DNA of 64,000 bases, taken from assembly GCA_028753945.1 (NCBI GenBank), contig JAPNXP010000002.1:12710001-12774000 (forward strand), read 5' to 3'. Below, in pieces: positions 13,489 through 27,778 of the stretch; the stretch's first letter is position 1, and each line of letters starts with the position of its first letter. The stretch is from Hexactinellida sp. DTS-2022 (Eukaryota > Porifera > Hexactinellida). A program made the position numbers and the translations under genes. The notes under the pieces were generated by a model that worked only from the letters and a program-made list of their open reading frames with translations, was not told where the DNA came from and made no database searches.

Positions 13489-13900
13489 ACTGTGCCGACT
13501 ATACTATAGTATAGTGGCCCAGTATTGGAATCACTGCCTTTATTATTACTGTGCCGACTATACTATAGTATAGTGGCCCAGTATTGGAATCACTGCCTTT
13601 ATTTATATTTTTACTGTGCCGACTATACTATAGTATAGTGGCCCAGTATTGGAATCACTGCCTTTATTACTGTGCCGACTATACTATAGTATAGTGGCCC
13701 AGTTCTAATCTTAGTGCTTTGGTTAGTTATTACTGTGCCGACTATACTATAGTATAGTGGCCCAGTATTGGAATCACTGCCTTTATTACTGTGCCGACTA
13801 TACTATAGTATAGTGGCCCAGTATTAGAATCACTGCCTTTATTACTGTGCCGACTATACTATAGTATAGTGGCCCAGTTCTAATCTTAGTGCTTTGGTTT
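13489..13900 (+). repeat. Seven tandem palindromic mini-repeats
   Basis: Same unit as at 2217-2520, starting at 13489, 13548, 13613, 13669, 13732, 13788 and 13843 (periods 55-65 bp). Two tail types alternate: ATTGGAATCACTGCCTTTATT and TCTAATCTTAGTGCTTTGGTT. The mixture suggests spread of units by unequal exchange or repeated insertion next to TTA tracts rather than one duplication event. Confidence 0.85.
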
Positions 13901-16900
13901 GTTGTTATTATTATTATTATTTATCCGTAGCTCATCCACAGAATAGAGTTTTATTAACTAAGAACCCAAATTTTCAGCATAGGTGTCTCATGGGTTACAG
14001 ATGTGCACCTGGGGTCACGATATTTTATCACCATATTTTGGACACATTTTTACACCTGTTTAATGTTAGAAAAAGCACAATAAATAGTGCGATAATATTC
14101 AATTTATATGCATTCGATAGAGAATTTAATTCTACACCCTTTCACAGTGCACGAATTCTCAAATTGGGGTTCGTTTGTGCCACAATTGAGTTGCAAATTC
14201 CCTTTGTTTACTAACACTTCAGTTCAATTGAAGTGTTAAATCGAATTCTATTGTTTCAACTTGTGATAATTATATTGATTCAACTTGTGAGATCGAGTAG
14301 GCTTCTATTTTCTAATTGAAACCTAAGATTTTACATTCCACAACAACGACAGATTAAGTGATTATATTTATTTCTGCGAGAATATTCTTGCACTGTTAAT
14401 AGACTGACGTAATTAATTAGAATTAATTCAGTCAGTATATGACTTATATAGATGCTTCCAATTTGTGTATTAGGGGTTATCGAGTGTGCGGAATTGAAAT
14501 TTGATTACTAAATTAATTAATTAATTATTTATGACAAAATAATTTAACTTAATAACTGTAAGTTGACATTGAAATTGGTGTTATATTATAAATAATATTA
14601 ATAATTATTTATACTAATTAATTAAATATCATAAATCTCAGAATTCAAATAAGATAGAAACAAACTTCCAATTTATCAATTGATCCTTATGCCACGTGTC
14701 ACCTCTACAAATGGGTATTGACACCTTGAGGTGATGATGACATCGTAAAAAAATGTGTTTTTACAATTTTGTTAATTCGATATTTAAAATGGGTTAGTTG
14801 AAGTTGGGTGATGACCCAACACTCATATAAAAAATGCTGAGTCACCAGCTATTATATTCTACTCAAACTTGAATATCTTTGAGATGAAGTGAACTAATTT
14901 GAAACTTCTGCCACTCTAAGGGTCGATGCCTTCTGTAACACCTTTTTCAAATAATTTAAAAACCTTCATAGTGATGATGACATGGCGAAAAAAAAATCCA
15001 AAATTGCAGCCTGTGCCGTCAGCATGTTCCTTTGGAGGCACTATCAATAAACCACCACCAAAATATAGTGCCACCAAAGGAACATGCGTCGGCACAGGCT
15101 GCAATTTTGGATTTATTATTATTATTATTATCCTTCCGTATCCTCTCCACAGAACAGAGTTTAATTAACTAAGACCCCAAATTTTCAGGATATGTGTCTC
15201 ATGGGTTACAGATGTGCACCTGGGGTCACGATTTTTTATTACATTTTTTTGGACACATTTTTGCACCTGTTTAATATTGAAACAGGAACAATAAATAGTA
15301 CCCGAAAATTAAATTTATATGCATTCGATAGAGAATTAAATTCTACACCTTTTCACAGTGCACGAATTTTCAAATTGTACTTAGTTTGTGCCACAATTGA
15401 GTTGCAAGTTTCCTTTGTTTACTAACACTTCTGTACAATTGAAAGTGTTAAATCTAATTCTATTGTTTCAACTCGTTATTATTATATTGATTCAACTTGT
15501 GAGATCGAGTAGGCTTCTATTTTCCAATTGAAAACTAAGATTCTACATTCCATAACAACGACAGATTATGTGATTATATTTCCTTCTGCAAGAATACTCT
15601 TACACTGTTAATATACTGACGTAATTAATAATAATTAATTAAGTCAGTATATGACTTATATAGATGCTCCCAATTTGTTTATTAGGGGTTATCGAGTGTG
15701 CGGAATTGAAATTTGATAGCCAAATTAATTAATTAATTATTTATGACAAAATAATTAAACTTAATAAATATAAGTTGACATTGAAATTGGTGTTAAATTA
15801 TAAATATTATTAATAATTATTTATACTAATTAATTAAATATCATAAATCTCAGAGATCATAGAAGATAGAAACAAACTTTCAATTTATCAATTGGTCCTT
15901 ATGGTACGTGCCACCTATACAAGTGGGTCTTGACACCTTGAGGTGATGATGACATCGTTAAAAAATGTGTTTTTACAATTTTGCTAATTCGATATTTAAA
16001 ATAGGTTAGTTGATGTTGGGTGATGACCCAACACTCACATAAAATATGCTGAGTCATTAGCTATTATATTCTACTCAAACTTGAATATCTCTAAAATGAA
16101 GTGAACTAAATGGAAACTTCCACCACTCTAAGGGTCGTAGCATTCTGAAACACCTTTCTGAAATAATTTAACACCTTTATAGTGATGATGAATTGGCGAA
16201 AAAAAAAAATCCAAAATTGCAGCTTGCGCCGACAGCATGTTTCTTTGGAGGCACTATCAATAAACTACCAACAAAATATAGTGCCACCAAAGGAGCATGC
16301 GTCGGCACAGGCTGCAATTTTGGATTTTTATTTTTATTTTTATTATTATTATTTTTTTCTCCGTAGACGGTGCCCTGGCCACAGCTTTATAGTTGATGGG
16401 CTTAAACTTTGCATGTAGGTGCGATGGGACCGTCTAATTTGCACCTGGGGTAACGATTTCTGATTAAGATATTTTTGACACATCTTTAACACCTTTCAAA
16501 TTTTGTCTGGTCCATAACTCAAAAATTCTTTTACTAAACCCCCAAATTTTATTTCATATTTGGATTCACCATAAAATTCTGCGTCTGATGGGTGAAGAAA
16601 ATTTTCAATAAATGGTTTAATTTCTGCCATAAATGGGGGTTGAAATTTCTTTGTTTACTCACACTTCAATTTCAGTAAAAGTGTTAAATCTAATTCCATT
16701 GTTTCAACTTGTAATAATTATATTGATTTAACTTGTTAAATCCTACTCTAGTGATTCAACTTGCGATAATTAAATTGATTCAACTTATAAATTCCAGCTG
16801 GCTTCTATTTAATTGTAGCATTACTATACAATGGATTAAATTAAATTAATTTATATAAGGAATTTGTTGACTTTACTCAACTCACCGTGGATAACATTGC

Positions 16901-19900
16901 TAAAATAAATAACTAATAAATTAATTTATTATCAATAAGTAATGAATGAATGGCATTAAACTAAAGATGGTTTATGATAGAACCGTTAAGATTTTACATT
17001 CCACAACAACGACAGATTAAGTGATTATATTTATTTCGGCGAGAATATTCTTTTTGCACAATTAATGTACTGACGTAATTTATTATAATTAATTCCTTTT
17101 GTATTTAACTTATAGAATTTTCCAATTGGATTATTGGGGTTATCGAGTGCGCTGAATTCATATATGATAGTGAAATTCGATTTAAATTAATAATAAGTGC
17201 AAATAATTGAACTTTATTTATTTTGCTGTACATAATAATGGTGTTAAATTATTAATTTATTAATTAAATATATATACTAATTAGGTAAATTTCATTAATC
17301 TCAGAGATGATACAAGATAGAAACAAACTTTCAATTTATCAATTGGTCCTTATGCCAGGTACCACCTATACAAGTGGGTCTTGACACCTTGAGGTGATGA
17401 TGACATCGTCAAAAAAATGTATTTTCACAATTTTGTGAATTAAATAATTCGCATGGGTTGGTTGGAGTTGGGTGAATACCCAACACGCACTTTAAAAATG
17501 CTGAGTCATCACAGATTATATTCTACTGAAACTTGAATATCTCTCAAATGAAGTGAGCTAAATGGAAACTTCCACCACTCTAAGGGTCGTTGCATACTGA
17601 AACACCTTTCTGAAATATTTTAACACCTTCATAGTGATGATGACTAGGCGAAAAAAAAATCCAAAATTGCAGCTGTGCCGACAGCATGTTCCTTTGGAGG
17701 CACTATCAATAAACAACCACCAAAATATAGTGCCACCAAAGGAACATGCGTCGGCACAGCTGCAATTTTGGATTTTTTTTTTATTATTTTTATTTTTTCT
17801 CCGTAGACGGTGCCCTGGCCACACCTTTATACATAGAGAGCTGAAACTTGGCATGTAGGTGCGATGGGAGCGTCTAATTTGCACCTGGGGTTACGATTTT
17901 TTATTAACAAATTTTGGACACATCTTTAACACCTTTCAAAATTTGTCTGGTCCATAACTCAAAAATTGTTTTACTAAACCCCCAAATTTTATTTCATATT
18001 TGGATTCACCATAAGATTCTGCGTCTGATGGGAGAAGAAAACTTTCAATAAAGAGTTTTATTTCTGCCATAAATGGGGGTTGAAATTTCTTTGTTTACTC
18101 ACACTTCAGTTTCAGTATAACTGTTAAATCTAATTCCATTGTTTCAACTTGTGATAATTATATTGATTTAACTTGTTAAATCCTACTCTAGTGATTCAAC
18201 TTGCGATAATTATATTGATTTAACTTACAAATTCCAGCTGGCTTCTATTTAATTGTAGTATTACTATACAATGGATTAAATAAAATATTATAATATAAGG
18301 AATTTGTTGACTTAATTCAACTTAACCGTGGATAACATTGCTAAAATAAATAACTAATAATATAATTTATTATCAATACATAATGAATGAATGGCTTTAA
18401 CTCAAGATGGTTTATGATAGAACCGTAAGATTTACATTCCACAACAACGACAGATTAAGTGAATATATTTATTTCGGCGAGAATATTCTTGCACAATTAA
18501 TGTACTGACATAATTAATTATAATTAATTCCTTTTGTATTTAACTTATAGACGGTTCCAATTGGATTATTGGGGTTATCGAGTGCGTGGAATTCAAACAT
18601 TATAGTGAAATTCAATTTAAATTAATAATTATTGCAAATAATTGAACTTTATTTATTTTGCTGTACATAATTATGGTGTTGAATTATTAATTTATTAATT
18701 AAATATTTATACTAATTAGCTAAATTTCATTAATCTCAGAGATGATACAAGATATAAACAAACTTTCAATTTATCAATTGGTCCTTATGCCAGGTACCAC
18801 CTATACAAGTGGGTCTTGACACCTTGAGGTGATGATGACATCGTTAAAAAAATGTATTTTTACAATTTTTTTAATTCGACATTTAAAATGGGTTAGTTGG
18901 TGTTGGGTGATGACCCAACACTCACATAAAAAATGCTGACTCATCACTTATTATATTCTGCTGAAACTTGAATATCTTTGAAACGAAGTGAGCAAAATGG
19001 AAACTTCCACGACTCTAACGGTCGTTGCCTTCTGAAACACCTTTCTGAAATAATTTAACACCTTCATAGTGATGATGACATGGCGGAAAAAATAATCCAA
19101 AATTGCAGCCTGTGCCGAGAGCATGTTCCTATGGAGGCACTATCAATAAACCACCACCAAAATATAGTGCCACCAAAGGAACATGCGTCGGCACAGGCTG
19201 CAATTTTGGATTATTATTATTATTATTTTTATTATTTTTTCTCCGTAGACGGTGCCCTGGCCTGAGCTTTATAGTTGATGGGCTGAAACTTGGCATGTAG
19301 GTGCGTATGGACCGTCTAATTTGCACCTGGGGTTACGATTTTTTATTAACAATTTTTTGACACATCTTTAACACCTTTCAAATTTTGTCTGGTCCATAAC
19401 TCAAAAATAGTTTACTAAACCCCCAATTTTATTTCACATTTGGATTCACCATAAAATTCTGCGTCTGATGGGAGAAGAAAATTTGTTAAAATTGGTTTAA
19501 TTTCTGCCATAAATGGGGGTTGAAATTCCCTTGTTTACTCAACACTTCTATTTCAATAAAACTGTGAAATCTAATTCGATTGTTTCAACTTGTAATAATT
19601 ATATTGATTTAACTTGTTAAAGCTTTCACTATTGTTTCAACTTGCGATAATTAAATTGATTCAACTTATAAATTCCAGCTGGCTTCTATTTAATTCTAGT
19701 ATTACTATACAATGGATTAAATAAAATATAATAATATAAGGAATTTGTTGACTAAACTCAAATCACCGTGGATAACATTGCTAAAATAACTAACTAATAA
19801 TATAATTTATTATCAATACATAATGAATGAATGGCATTAAACTATAGATGGTTTATGATAGAAACAAACTTCAAATTTATCTACTGTTCCTTGTGACTCG

Positions 19901-22316
19901 GACCAAATAACAAATGCTTCTTCACACCTTGGGCGTTGATGACTTGGCGAAAAAAAATCCAAAATTGCAGCCTGCGCCGACAGCATGTTCCTTTGGAGGC
20001 ACTATCAATAAACCATCAACAAAATATAGTGCCACGAAAGGAACATGCGTCGGCACAGCTGCAATTTTGGATTTTTTATTTTTATTTTTTCTCCGTAGAC
20101 GGTGCCCTGGCCTGAGCTTTATAGTTGATGGGCTGAAACTTGGCATGTAGGTGCGTATGGACCGTCTAATTTGCACCTGGGGTTTCGATTTTTTATTAAC
20201 AAATTTTTGACACATCTTTAACACCTTTCAAAATTTGTCTGGTCCATAGCTAGAAAAATGTTTTACTAAACCCCCAAATTTTATTTCACATTTGGATTCA
20301 CCATAAAATTCTGCGTCTGATGGGAGAAGAAAATTTGTTAAAATTGGTTTAATTTGTGCCATAAATGGGGGATGAAATTCCTTTGTTTACTCAACACTTC
20401 TATTTCAATAAAACTGTGAAATCTAATTCCATTGTTTCAACTTGTAATAATTATATTGATTTAACTTGTTAAAGCTTTCACTAGTGTTTCAACTTGCGAT
20501 AATTATATTGATTCAACTTATAAATTCCAGCTGGCTTCTATTTAATTCTAGTATTACTATACAATGGATTAAATAAAATATAATAATATAAGGAATTTGT
20601 TGACTAACTCAAATCACCGTGGATAACATTGCTAAAATAAATAACTAATTATTTAATTTATTATCAATAAGTAATGAATGAATGGCATTAAACTAAAGAT
20701 GGTTTATGATAGAACCGTTAAGATTTTACATACCACAACAACGACAGATTATGTGATTATATTTACTTCTGCGTTAATATTATTGCACTGTTAATATACT
20801 GACGTAATTAATTATAATTAATTCATCAGTATATGACTTATATAGATGCTTCCAATTTGTTTATTAGGGGTTATCGAGTGTGCGGAATTGAAATTTGATG
20901 GACAAATTAATTTATTTATTATTTATGACAAAATAATTAAACTTAATAAATATAAGTTGACATTGAAATTGGTGTTAAATTATAAATAATATTAATAATT
21001 ATATATACTAATTAATTAAATATCATAAATCTCAGAGATCATAGAAGATAGAAACAAACTTTCAATTTATCAATTGGTCCTTATGGCACGTGCCACCTAT
21101 ACAAGTGGGTCTTGACACCTTGAGGTGATGATGACATCGTTAAAAAAATGTGTTTTTACAATTTTGTTAATTCGATATTAAAAATGGGTTAGTTCATGTT
21201 GGGTGATGACCCAACACTCACATAAAAAATGCTGAGTCTTCAGTTGTTATATTCTACTCAAACTTGAATATCGCTAAAAGGAAGTGAACTAAAACGAAAC
21301 TTCCACCACTCTAAGGGTCGATGCCTTCTGTAACACCTTTTTGAAATGATTTAACACCTTTATAGTGATGATGACTTGGCGAAAAAAAAATCCAAAATTG
21401 CATCCTGTGCCGACAGCATGTTCCATTGGAGGCACTATCAATAAACCACCAACAAAATATAGTGCCACCCAAGGAACATGCGTCGGCACAGGATGCAATT
21501 TTGGATTTTATTATTATTATTATTTCTCCGTTGACGGTACCTTGGTCACACCTTTATACATAGAGAGCTGAAACTTGGCATGTAGGTGCGATGGGACCGT
21601 CTAATTTGCACCTGGGTTTACGATTTTTGATTAAGAAATATTTGACACATCTTTAACACCTTTCAAATTTTGTCTGGTCCATAACTCAAAAATTGTTTAC
21701 TAAACCCCCAAATTTTATTTCACATTTGGATTCACCATAAAATTCTGCGTCTGATGGGAGAAGGGAGAAGTTTTTCAATAAAGGGGTCAATTTGTGCCAT
21801 AAATGGGGGTTGAAATTTCTTTGTTTACTCACACTTCAATTTCAATAAAACTGTTAAATCTAATTCCATTGATTCAACTTGCTATAATTATATTGATTCA
21901 ACTTATTAATTGCAGCTGGCTTCTATTTAATTGTAGTATTACTATACAATTAATTAAAACAATTTAAATTAAATAAGGAATTTGTTGATTTAATTCAACT
22001 CAACCGTGGATAACATTGCTAAAATAAATAACTAATAATATAATTTATTATCAATACATAATGAATGAATGCCATTAAACTCAAGATGGTTTATGATAGA
22101 AACAAACTTCAAATTTATCTACCGTTCCTTGTGACTCGGACCACTTAACAAATGGTTTTTGACACATTGAGGCGTTGATGACTTGGCGAAAAAAAATCCA
22201 AAATTGCAGCCTGTGCCGACAGAATGTACCTTTGGAGGTACTATCAATAAACAACCAACAAAATATTGTGTCACCAAAGGAACATGCGTCGGCACAGGCT
22301 GCAATTTTGGATTTTT

Positions 22317-22438
22317 ACTGTGCCGACTATACTATAGTATAGTGGCCCAGTATTGGAATCACTGCCTTTATTTTTATTTTTACTGTGCCGACTATAATAT
22401 AGTATAGTGGCCCAGTATTGGAATCACTGCCTTTATTT
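22317..22438 (+). repeat. Two palindromic mini-repeats
   Basis: Two further copies (starts 22317 and 22380) directly after the array hairpin that ends near 22312. Both carry the GGAATCACTGCCTTTATT tail. The second has one substitution that breaks the perfect palindrome. Confidence 0.8.
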
Positions 22439-24479
22439 TTATTATTTTTATTATTTCTCCGTAGCAGGTGCCCTGGCCACACCTATATACTTAGAGGGCT
22501 GAAACTTGGCATGTAGGTTCGGAGTCGACGTCTAATTTGCACCTGGGGTTACGATTTTTGATCAAATAATTTTAACACCTACTTAAACTAATTATGGCTC
22601 ATAGCATTAAATAGTCAATAGTGAGCTTGATAAAATTTACATGTACGGATAGAGAATTAAATTCTACACCTTTTAGCAAATCAAAAATGTTCAATTTGGC
22701 CTAGATTTGTGCCTTAATTGGGGTGCCAATCTCCTGTGTTTCTTCACACTTGAGATTCAGTAAAACTGTTAAATCTAATTCTATTGTTTCAACTTGTAAT
22801 AATTATATTGATTTAACTTGTTAAATCTTACTCTATTGTTTCAACTTGCGATAATTAAATTGATTTAACTTATAAATTCCAGCTGGCTTCTATTTAATTA
22901 TAGTATTACTATACAATGGATTAAATATAATAATATAATATAAGGAATTTGTTGACTCAACTCAACCAACCATGGATAACATTGCTAAAATAAATAACTA
23001 ATAATATAATTTATTATCAATACATAATGAATGAATGGCATTAAACTAAAGATGGTTTATGATAGAACCGTTAAGATTTTACATTCCACAACAACGACAG
23101 ATTAAGTGATTATATTTATTTCGGCGAGAATATTCTTGCACAATTAATGACTGACTTAATTAATTATAATTAATTCATTTTGTATTTAACTTATAGACGG
23201 TTCCAAATAGATTATTGGGGTTATCGAGTGCGTGGAATTCAAATATTATAGTGAAATTCAATTTAAATTAATAATAATTGCAAATAATTGAACTTAATTT
23301 ATTTTGCTGTATATAATAATGGTGTTAAATAATAAATAAATAAATTAAATATTTATACTAATTAGCTAAATTTCATTAATCTCAGAGATGATACAAGATA
23401 GAAACAATCTTTCTATTTATCAATTGGTCCTTATGCCAGGTACCACCTATACAAGTGGGTCTTGACACCTTGAGGTGATTATGACATCGTCAAAAAAATG
23501 TATATTTACAATTTAGTTAATTCGATATTTAAAATGGGTTAGTTGATGTTGGGTGATGAGTCTGATGACCCAACACTCACATAAAAAATGCTGAGTCATC
23601 AGCTATTATATTCTACTCAAACTTGAATATCTCTAAAATGAAGTGAACTAAATGGAAACTTCCACCACTCTAAGGGTCGATGCCTTCTGTAACACCTTTT
23701 TGAAATAATTTAACACCTTCATAGTGATGATGACATGGCGAAAAAAAAATCCAAAATTGCAGCCTGCGCCGAGAGCATGTTCCTTTGGAGGCACTATCAA
23801 TAAATAACCAACAAAATATTGTGCCACCAAAGGAACATGCGTCGGCACAGGCTGCAATTTTGGATTTTTTTTTATTATTTCTCCGTAGCAGGTGTCTTGG
23901 CCACACCTGTATACATTATGGGCTGAAATTTGGCATGTAGTTGCGAAGTGACCGTCTAATTTGCACCTGGGGCTACGATTTTTGAGCAAATACTTTTAAG
24001 GGCGGGCTATCGATTGGATCCATTGACTAAGCTGTAACTATATTCCTACTCGAGATATTACCTCAATCATTGAATTCACGTTTCCAAGAAAACAGAGGAA
24101 TGTGATAACATTCCATAATTGATTCTGACATATTTTATGTAAAATAACTCCTAGATGGGTTAGTCGCAGCAATTTGTTTGAAAAAGCGAAATTGAACATT
24201 TTACATGCGTTCAAAGTTTTGGCATGTTTTGCCTATTAGATAATACGGTGACGTAATTTCGACCAAGTGGCACCTCAAAAATATGCGTCTTGTACATGAC
24301 CACCTTTATATAAAACAATTACATAAGTAGAAGGACCCTGGATTACTTATTTCGAAGAATAATTGCATTGCATATATTTAGATGACTATACTAGTTCATC
24401 CATGGTCCAAGTCCATTCAACCGCGGCATTGCCTTAGACTCAGAGTATAGAATGCTATGGTCATATACTGACTGAATTA

Positions 24480-26010
24480 ATTATAATTAATTACGTCAGT
24501 ATATTTATAGGGCAACAGTATTCCTGCAGTAAATATAATCACATAATCTGTCGTTGTTAAGGAATGTAATATTAGTTTTCAATTAGAAAATAGAAGCCTA
24601 CTCGATCTCACAAGTTGAATCAATATAATTATTACAAGTTGAAACAATAGAATTATAATTAACACTTTCATTTGAACTGAAGTGTTTGTAAACAAAAGGA
24701 ATTTTCAACTCAATTGTGGCACAAAAGAACCCCAATTTGAAAATTCGTGCACTGTAAAAAGGTGTAGAATTAATTCTCTATCGAATGCATATAAATTAGT
24801 TATTCGCGGACTATTTATTGTTCTTTTTCTAGCATTAAACAGGTGCAAATGTGGCCAAAAAAATGTGATAAAAACGTGACCCCAGGTGCACATCTGTAAC
24901 GCATGAGACACATATCCTTAAAATTTGGGCTCTTTGTTAATAAAACTCTGTTCTGTGGAGTGGCTACGGAAGAATAATGATAACCAAGGCAGTAAGATTA
25001 GAACTGGGCCAATATACTATAGCAGTGGTTCTCAAACTTTTGACAGCGCGTACCACTTCATCAAATATCAGGGTCTCCGCGTACCACCATAATGAGAGAT
25101 ATTTAAATACATCCCTAAACGACGTACACCATATCGTACTAAAGTACATTTCCATTGTATTTAATAACATTTCAATTTTGATGTGTTTTAAAGTATAATG
25201 ATGTCCACCCTCTCAAGGGCGAATCCAGGATTAAGTCTCTGCGCGGTCAAAGGTACAAGCAGCGAGCGTAGCAAGCGACCTAGAGGGGGTCTGGGAGTAT
25301 ATCCCATGGATTTTTTTGCAGAATTAGTGTTAACTACTAATCTACCTGCGGAATCAAATTTGCTAACAAAAACAAATACAATAGATTTAGAATGTGTACT
25401 CTAGCAACATTAGAGAATTGAAGGTATTGACGATGTTGAATAATATCAACAATAAACTCCCAACAATTCAAATGGCTGAATTAGGGGAGGAGCAAGTGCC
25501 CCCCCTTCCCCTGACTCCTACTCCCTCCGCCAAAAGCTCCGCGTACCACTAGAAGGAGCTCGCGTACCACCAGTGGTACGCGTACCACAGTTTGAGAACC
25601 ACTGTACTATAGTATAGTCGGCACAGTAATAAAAAATCCCAAATTGCAGCTGTGCCCACGCATGTTCCTTTGGTGGCACTATATTTTGATTGTGGTTTAT
25701 TGATAGTGCCTCCAAAGAGACATGCTGTCTGCACAGGCTGCAATTTGGGATTTTTTATTTTTTTTTGCCAAGTCATCAACGCCTCAAGGTGACAAGAAAC
25801 ATTTGTTAATTAGTCCGAGTCAAAAGGAACGGTAAATATATTTGAAATTTGTTTCTATCATAAACCATCTTGAGTTTAATGCCATCCATTCATTATGTTT
25901 TGATAATAAATTATATTATTAGTTATTTATTTTAGCAATGTTATCCACGGTGAGTAGAGTAAAGTCAATAAATTCCTTGTATAATTATATTTTATTTAAT
26001 CCATTGTATA
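24480..26010 (-). repeat. Inverted copy of the array unit, with mini-palindrome
   Basis: Reverse-complement array sequence: ACTCGATCTCACAAGTTGAA, GTGACCCCAGGTGCACATC, the mini-palindrome (split at 25015 by a hAT element), then a hairpin at ~25636-25755. It breaks off at 26010 in ATTTAATCCATTGTATA and resumes after the Academ-like element and Helitron at 31551. Joining across those two insertions gives the uninterrupted array text. Confidence 0.75.
25023..25604. mobile_element. Non-autonomous Charlie-type hAT element
   Basis: Ends CAGTGGTTCTCAAACTTT and AGTTTGAGAACCACTG are inverted repeats of the Charlie type. The flanks are identical 8-base target duplications TACTATAG (25015-25022 and 25605-25612), created inside the palindromic mini-repeat. 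The 582 bp interior has no transposase, only GCGTACCAC subterminal repeats and a short unrelated insert. Confidence 0.93.
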
Positions 26011-27140
26011 TAGTAGGGCAGCTTAAGCCCATATTTTGGATGGATGTGGACATCCCGGACCAAAGCACCAAATTTTTCCACGTACAGACCATTGCTTGGG
26101 CACTCGATTTTTGGTAGGATCCACTTCCGCCGGAATCATTATGACCTTCATCATGCATTTTCAAAATGGTCACTTTAATATTATTCGGACAAAAGTCCGC
26201 ATTCACGAACTCATGTCAAATTATTTCGTATAAGGTTATTATATACATAGTCGTTATCAGAACAGTATGCGCTGTCGAAAGATGGGTCACTCGATAGGTT
26301 TGCTATTATTCTTGAGAATGGACTGTTCAACATTCCACCGTTGTCAAGGAAACCTTTTTAATCTAATATGGTCATGTGACCCCTCTAATTAACGGAAATT
26401 CCATGCTGATTACGAATATCCTATTTCTAGATTGGATTAAATATCACTTAAAAAGTTATATTACATTTAGTGGTTAATGATTAGCTACTAAAAGTAATAA
26501 AGTGAGAATTGTGTGAAGACTGTAATGGTATACTAAAATTAACCATGTATCTAAAAATATTGCTTCTCACAGTTACAACTACAAAATTATGTGCATTTCC
26601 AACGCGCTTTTCTGCACGCGCATCACCGACACAGTCACTTCTACTCTTGACGCTACATTTACTAATTCACTGCATGCCTTTGAAGCCACAGGTAAACTGT
26701 TCCATACAGGAACCCATGATTGGGTTTTATCATCAAGACCGGACCGCCCGGTCTCATGTCGGTTTGGTCCGCTTATTTTGAAGTGCGGTCTGGACCGGTC
26801 TATTTCCAATCCAATATATTGATCATACGGTCTGGAACGGTCCTGACTGTCCAGAAAAAAATCATGATTGTCCGGTCCAGCCATGAAATTTCCGGACCGC
26901 TGCATCTCTGGACTGGTCCAGCCCAAAACTTCTGGAGTAGGTACCCGTTGTTCAATTTGCTCACTAGTGCACTATATTCCAGACTGATATGCAACTCGTT
27001 TTGATTGTTGTAGTAGTGCAGCCAGGTAAGCGGTATTCTCTCCATTGTTTTCAACTGATAAAACATTTTTTTTCTTGCTTCATCCACATACTACAAATTA
27101 CTTGCTTTATCATAAAGAATAAAGTGAAGCGTTCCACCAG

Positions 27141-27770
27141 CTAGAAATGCTGAATATCGGATTCTACTTTTGTATAAGGGTTGAGTGCCATGTAGGTAAA
27201 GGCAACTGTCACATCATGATAACAGTTCCATGCATCCCATGCTGACTTCTTGCCTCTCCCAAAGAATGCAGATGTAGTATCACATCCCGTGAAACAATGG
27301 AAAACAGGAAGGGCCAGAGATTTCTCCCTTCCTAGTTCTTCGTAGATTGCATTGATATTATAGTATGTAAAAGTTCTTTCCTGTACCAAAGCTAACCCAA
27401 ATGTTCACATCTTTGCTTATGGTAATCAAGTAGTGTAACCTTCCAACAAGGATCACCAATACTACATCCGTATCAATTGTGCGCACTAGACACTTAGTGA
27501 TAGTACAGCTATTGAGAAGGGCATTCTGTAAATGGATCAGCAGTCTGGTGTATCTTCTCCATGATCACATCGTGCAATAGAACGATCAAATGCTCGAAGT
27601 GGCGCCAGTGGCGCCAGTCGTGATGATTATTTATTTGCCTCCGGGACAATTCACATTGGCAATCTTGTTGGAAAGAAATGCAAACAGTTCTTGTTCATTA
27701 GTTGGATCACGTAAGAAATCAGCCCAATTTCTTGGGAGCTTATTCTTACTTGCAACCTTTCTTCGAATAC
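27141..27770 (-). pseudogene. XPG-like transposon protein fragment
   Basis: Two minus-strand pieces belong together. The upstream one (about 27770 to 27630, frame interrupted) encodes a segment with KLPRNWADFLRDPTNEQELF. The downstream one (27389-27141) encodes LPVFHCFTGCDTTSAFFGRG followed by KKSAWDAW and a VAFTYMALN segment. I recognise this combination from unnamed transposon-associated proteins of invertebrates and fish. The GCD plus GRGKK pattern resembles the XPG/FEN nuclease helix-turn-helix that follows the catalytic aspartates. The N-terminal catalytic part is not visible and stop codons break the frame. It is a relic inside the TIR element 26011-28494. Confidence 0.6.
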
Positions 27771-27778
27771 CTTTACCT

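Larger units (their letters stand above)
2530..23999 (+). repeat. Higher-order array of hairpin-bearing composite repeat units
   Basis: The same ~0.8-1.4 kb sequence recurs in direct orientation. Its landmarks in order are: a GACACCTTGAGGTGATGATG block; CACTCTAAGGGTCG; ATGATGACATGGCG plus an A-run; a ~118 bp hairpin; a T-rich or TTA tract; CTCCGTAG or CCGTAGCTCATCCAC; GCACCTGGGGTTACGATTTT; TTTGTTTACTCACACTTC; repeated TTCAACTTGTAATAATTATA motifs; and GGCTTCTATTT. The hairpin is AATCCAAAATTGCAGCCTG, then GTTCCTTTGGAGGCACTAT, a short loop, and the complement. Fourteen direct copies of it start near 3084, 3918, 5118, 6830, 8042, 9249, 14996, 16209, 17657, 19096, 19956, 21390, 22195 and 23748. 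Spacings of ~830, ~1200 and ~1430 bases reveal at least three unit variants. Inverted copies lie at ~25636 and ~32080, and two more direct copies at ~49538 and ~50249. Apart from the inserts listed separately, the stretch is non-coding. Confidence 0.85.

Noticed and set aside
2217..13900. CRISPR-like array (regular palindromic repeats)
   Set aside because: Spacers are not unique, unit tails are part of the repeat, the genome is eukaryotic and no cas-like gene is present.
3061..23906. Recurrent 60-80 codon ORFs over the hairpins (starting like MAKKNPKLQPVPT) as a small-protein family
   Set aside because: They appear on both strands because the hairpin is self-complementary, have frequent stops and frameshifts, and no conserved start context.
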